Assembly (NCBI GenBank): GCA_937873255.1
Contig: CALMVM010000569.1
Location: 1-6,867 of the forward strand
Source of the DNA: an uncultured Verrucomicrobiota bacterium
GTDB taxonomy: Bacteria > Verrucomicrobiota > Verrucomicrobiia > Chthoniobacterales > SZAS-18
Length of the DNA: 6,867 bases
Direction of reading: 5' to 3'
Shown: positions 6,312 through 6,867 of the stretch, piece after piece
How the letters are laid out: each line of letters starts with the position of its first letter
How positions within the stretch are numbered: position 1 is the stretch's first letter
The notes under the pieces: model-generated
Told to the model about the DNA's origin: nothing
The model's database searches: none
The model's input: the letters and a program-made list of their open reading frames with translations, nothing else
Made by a program: the position numbers and the translations under genes

Positions 6312-6867
6312 TTACGCCGGCAACTCGTCAATCGATTTCGGCTCGATCATCTCCCGGCCCTCGCGCTCGTGGCGGAACTTGGAGGACATCGCGTACGCCT
6401 GAAAGCGCGCCCGCATGATGTTGCCCAGCGGACGATGCGCCGCCAGCGCGTGCCACGGATTGAAAGCCATCTTTTCGTCCACGAACACGCGGCGGGCGTC
6501 CGAATAAATCTCCTGCGCTTTCGCTGTCACCGTCGCCACCGCGACATAGGGACTTTCCTTTTCGTCCCATTCGGTGTGCGCGTCCTCGACCGGCATCTTT
6601 TCGAGGTCAGTGCAAAGCTGGACGCGCAGTTCCCACACGGCTTCGCTTTCCTTTTTGAAGAACCGGCTGAACTCATCGCGCAACGCGTTCCACTCGCTGG
6701 CATGCGGCAAATGTTTCTTGTGTAGTTCGACGAGATTTTCCGACACCGGCGCCAGCGCCACCTTGCCGAAATAGTTACCCCAGCGCAGCGCGGCCTGACT
6801 GAAATAGGTCTCACCCAACGGATTGGTGGCGGGATGGCCGAAACCTTTGAGGAAGCTGCTTTCCAAT
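6312..6867 (-). CDS. Catalase family heme protein, C-terminal part (partial at right edge)
   Basis: About 184 C-terminal residues are visible; the frame is open to the window edge and the first in-frame TTG is not a convincing start. Recognisable segments match catalase-like proteins of the y4iL/SrpA-like group rather than classical KatA/KatE. NPLGETYFSQAALRWG (15-30) comes first. ELRVQLCTDLEKMPVEDAHTEW (79-100) is the segment that in this family reads FRVQLQTDPxKMPIEDPxxEW. FNPWHALAAHRPLGNIMRAR (135-154) follows. RFQAYAMSSKFR (154-165) aligns with the proximal heme motif RxFxYxDTxxxR of catalases, keeping Arg154, Tyr158 and Arg165 but not the Asp-Thr pair. The protein probably binds heme and may act on peroxides or lipid hydroperoxides; the distal His and Asn lie in the missing part. 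It is convergent with acnA, 46 bases apart. Residue numbers count from the visible fragment. Confidence 0.85.
   Translation of the reverse strand, partial: LESSFLKGFGHPATNPLGETYFSQAALRWGNYFGKVALAPVSENLVELHKKHLPHASEWNALRDEFSRFFKKESEAVWELRVQLCTDLEKMPVEDAHTEWDEKESPYVAVATVTAKAQEIYSDARRVFVDEKMAFNPWHALAAHRPLGNIMRARFQAYAMSSKFRHEREGREMIEPKSIDELPA

Noticed and set aside
6307..6321. Small stem-loop GCCGG/CCGGC around the stop of the catalase-like gene
   Set aside because: Only five base pairs, overlapping coding sequence in GC-rich DNA, and adjacent to a much stronger palindrome.

Overview
This window is a GC-rich bacterial chromosomal segment that reads as core genome. It holds five protein genes and one catalytic RNA gene, all recognisable at family level. 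I see no tRNA, rRNA, CRISPR array, transposase, integrase or phage gene. Protein styles (a long AcnA, a DUF456 membrane protein next to rnpB, an exported two-domain DTG protease) and the lack of Shine-Dalgarno sequences would fit a member of the Verrucomicrobiota. That placement rests on general resemblance, not on a search.

Layout. Positions 1-235 hold a long imperfect inverted repeat (41-110) and a possible promoter (137-163). They precede a plus-strand gene for an exported RlpA-like double-psi beta-barrel protein (236-1099). Convergent to it on the minus strand is rnpB, the RNA of RNase P (about 1166-1629), which occupies a stretch where every open frame is spurious. Next on the minus strand come a DUF456 membrane protein (1666-2163) and an exported single-chain aspartic protease with two DTG motifs (2241-3221). 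A 140-base divergent intergenic region separates the protease from acnA, aconitate hydratase A (3362-6265, plus strand). AcnA is about 75 residues longer than usual, because of a linker insert just ahead of the first iron-sulfur cysteine. A perfect 13-bp palindrome (6273-6304) lies between acnA and the 3' end of a convergent catalase-family gene that runs off the right edge (6312-6867, minus strand).

Working together. Aconitase serves the TCA cycle and RNase P RNA matures tRNA 5' ends. The RlpA-like protein and the protease are predicted to act outside the cytoplasm. The catalase-like protein is probably a heme protein of peroxide or lipid-hydroperoxide chemistry. The genes do not form one pathway. 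The only same-direction run is protease, DUF456, rnpB, and rnpB appears to have its own promoter. I found no strong evidence of a new system. The points most worth a second look are the two palindromic repeats, the aconitase insert, the RNase P RNA details and the degenerate heme-ligand motif of the catalase-like protein.
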